Below are positions 61,730-64,000 of a stretch of DNA of 64,000 nt, in pieces; position 1 is the first letter of the stretch; every line of letters starts with the position of its first letter. A model generated the notes under the pieces. The model was not told the origin of the DNA. It made no database searches and saw only the letters and a program-made list of their open reading frames with translations. Source of the DNA: Terebella lapidaria (lineage: Eukaryota; Annelida; Polychaeta; Terebellida; Terebellidae); the NCBI GenBank assembly GCA_949152475.1, contig OX424562.1:20770209-20834208 (forward strand), given 5' to 3'. The position numbers and the translations under genes are program-made.

Positions 61730-62995
61730 AGCATTGAACATTCTGACATTTGTATTCTAATATCATAATATAACTCACTGAGTATTATAAAGCACGTATG
61801 TACACAAGCTGACGTAAGCATTTATCCGGGCATGTCGCTGGCAAATGTAGTGAAATTTCTGTGCCATTGTGAGATAATGAAGGGATGGGGTTACATGGCT
61901 TTTCCCTGGCAAGGTTCACAGCTGGAATTCATCCTCTGATAAAATATTCATTTCGAGTTTTGTGTCTGTGGTTATTCCCTGCAAAGTTGCTAACCAATAC
62001 AGAACAAAGCTCGAAGTTGCGGTTTGTGTCCCTATGAACTGACAACTTACTCATGATTTCCAGCAAAAGTGATTCACTTTATGTTACGTTCTGTTGGCTT
62101 CATGAGAGAAATTGCAAAACAGAAACTAAGTGACACTGTTTTGTTTTTTCTCTCTGGCAATCCATGCTGTTTGTTCTTAGAAGTAAATGATTGCCCCTGA
62201 GATCAATGAAGATTAGTTGCCACAACACAATGGGAACCTCATACAATGGTTCATTCATGCATGCATACCATGCATTTCCTTCAGTCTCTGACAAATCAAT
62301 GTCATCCTAAAAAATGATTGGTTTGTGTGCTCGATCATCATGATACCAGTATATCAACATATAGTACAAGAACAAGAGCTTCAAAGAATTTCAACGTGTC
62401 TGGTACAGCTAAACATGAATTAGGTTATTCAAAGATCCATTGTAGTTTCCATTGATATTCATGTATTTCCCGTGAATAGTTGTATTTCGATAATCTTTTG
62501 AATAGTAACCTTTTGAGATACATGTATTACAGGAACTCATATTCTTGCAGCTGATCATGATTGAACAAATTTGCAGAAACCCTCTATTTCCCATACCTTG
62601 CTTAGGTGGTCATTTTTACGGCTTTTTTTATATGGTTTTGCTTTGTCAGGGAATTGGGAATAGTTCTGAGAAATTAATATTTGCATGGATGACTCCGGTG
62701 CTGACAAATTGTGATAAATCTCGGTGTCAATTATTTGAGTCCAAGGACAAGCGGCCGGGATCAAAGGGTAAAGCAGAGCTGTAAACGTTTCCGAGAGAAA
62801 TGCTCGTAGCGACAGAAGCCATGTAAACCCCGTCCAGTAATTATCTCACAACGGCAAAATAAATTCACCACTCTTGCCAGAGAGATGCCCGGATAAATGC
62901 TTACGTCAGCATTTGTACATATGTGCTATATCGTACTTAGTGAGTTATTGGTTATATGATAATTTTATTAAGATATTATTGTCAATCTGTTCAAA
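61730..62995. mobile_element. Fold-back element of about 1.27 kb with inverted repeats of about 180 bp
   Basis: 61730-61910 and 62815-62995 are inverted copies (shared word 'gctgacgtaagcattta', then 'tccgggcat'). The element interrupts the right arm of the surrounding transposon, whose left arm is continuous at the matching point. No transposase frame was seen inside, so it is non-autonomous. Confidence 0.6.
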
Positions 62996-64000
62996 GGTTA
63001 CTCTCCAAATACTGCATGTTTATGTAGACAATGCAAAAATATTCTATGATGGCTGGGAAAATTGGGACGATCGCTTCAATGCAGAAATACCATGTGAAAC
63101 ATTTTAACTGACACGTCTTCATTTTGTCAGTGTACCACTTTATATGGGGTCTTTGTTCTCGAACATGAGCAGTTATAGTGATTCTGCTGACTAATTGCCT
63201 CAATTAGTACATCACTAGTCAAGAGTAGGAGTCACTCTTGTAAATCTTCTATACATTGTTGATCAGTCATAAAATTCCAGTAATGCTAGTCATAGCCAAT
63301 TGGCATACAACATCTGTGGGGATTGCATGATTTGTCATATTGCTCGGCAATCCTACAAATCTGGATATAGGATAAGTGTCCATGGTGAATTCATTGTGTA
63401 CCTGTACTGTAGCATATAAGGAATTTGATGAATGTTGGCAGGATATTTGATCATCAAACTCTCGTTCTGGGTTCATTCGAAACGCGTTCATCAAGTACCT
63501 CTTCAATTTGTCAAAATTGTCATTATTAAAAATGATTCATACCAGCGCTAATACTTGGCCAATCTGACCGACTTTTTTCCTTTCACTCGATGAATTCAAA
63601 CGTGTGGAAATAATCTCCTGGATCTGTATTGTATTACATTGTGTAATGAATTCGCTTCATCGCCGTTCGTGAGTGAATTCTGTTAATTGAGCCCCGTGCT
63701 AAATCTCGAACCCAGCTCGATTCCCTTAATGAGTCTGCCTGGGAGGTACATCTGAGCAAAGAAACTTGTTTTTTTCTGAATTTATCTCCATAAGGAGTCT
63801 CATTAATAGTTATAATTTTCAATTTACATACTGTTATAAAAATTAGCTCTAGGGCTAATATAGCTTACTGAACAATTTTGGGTTCAGACATAACAGGTGA
63901 GATATGACCTTGAGATCTATTATGCAGGGTCTTCTTTGATGACCAGATTATGACAACTCAAATCATCTGAGTTCAACTTCAAGCTCACCAAAAGTTCCAC

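Larger units (their letters stand above)
54640..63830 (-). mobile_element. DNA transposon with inverted arms of about 1 kb around the transposase-like gene
   Basis: Left sequence at about 54.65-55.43 kb reappears inverted at about 63.03-63.83 kb, roughly three-quarters identical by eye over its whole length. A second inverted pair, 55.83-55.98 kb and 61.58-61.71 kb, lies closer to the gene and is better conserved. Arm order is mirror-symmetric around the gene. Each arm carries its own insertion: about 0.35 kb at 55.44-55.78 kb on the left and a fold-back element at 61.73-63.0 kb on the right. Exact termini were not found, so the ends given are the limits of visible arm similarity. Confidence 0.65.

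Noticed and set aside
1-64000. tRNA, rRNA, CRISPR or retrovirus-like and LTR elements
   Set aside because: No cloverleaf, rRNA word, regularly spaced direct-repeat array with unique spacers, or LTR pair with polyprotein traces was recognised by eye.

Overview
The window is AT-rich metazoan nuclear DNA with very low gene density. It looks like a marine invertebrate. The only ordinary host gene found is a bilaterian neuropeptide receptor, and the dispersed repeats (elements ending in AGGTTACCGGAC, satellites rich in 'gaccttgaatttgacc', GTCGTC-type microsatellites) recall bivalve or other lophotrochozoan genomes. The phylum is an inference and is not proven by the sequence.

Host gene: a complete rhodopsin-class GPCR of the GnRH/adipokinetic-hormone/corazonin receptor family runs on the minus strand from the ATG at 36167 to the stop at 25506. 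It has six coding exons, all joined at GT-AG sites in compatible phase, giving 435 codons. An 8.7-kb first coding intron (26988-35657) is filled with repeats. A decayed, intron-retaining copy of exons 2-4 and the end of exon 6 lies 14 kb away at about 11.2-12.72 kb.

Mobile DNA dominates the rest. At 53-64 kb an intact two-exon transposase-like gene (minus strand, 1023 codons, with an in-frame 60-bp coding minisatellite) sits between inverted arms of about 1 kb or more, and short GAGATACGAGG-type motifs lie on both sides. At 16.7-21.5 kb a second, decayed transposase-like gene of a different family lies between short terminal inverted repeats, again with repeated subterminal motifs (TGTCCTTTCCGTCAT). 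A Transib-like non-autonomous element, a hAT-like element, nested TA-flanked MITEs, two TTAA-flanked MITEs, several fold-back elements and a broken CR1/L2-like LINE complete the set.

Satellites: a 2.9-kb array of a 46-bp monomer (2.57-5.46 kb) contains a head-to-head inversion and a higher-order repeat. Arrays of a 134-bp monomer occur at 22.0-22.6 kb and 50.7-51.8 kb, each followed by a second, different degenerate array. Layout: 0-2.5 kb nothing recognised; 2.5-5.5 satellite; 7.5-11 nested MITEs; 11.2-12.7 receptor pseudogene; 14-15.5 MITEs; 16.7-21.5 decayed transposon; 22-25 satellites and a duplication; 25.5-36.2 receptor gene; 37.7-39.6 hairpins and MITEs; 40-41.3 MITE fragments; 44.5-48.3 repeats and LINE; 50.5-52.6 satellite-bearing element; 53-64 long-armed transposon. 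No RNA gene, CRISPR array, retrovirus-like or LTR element was recognised.
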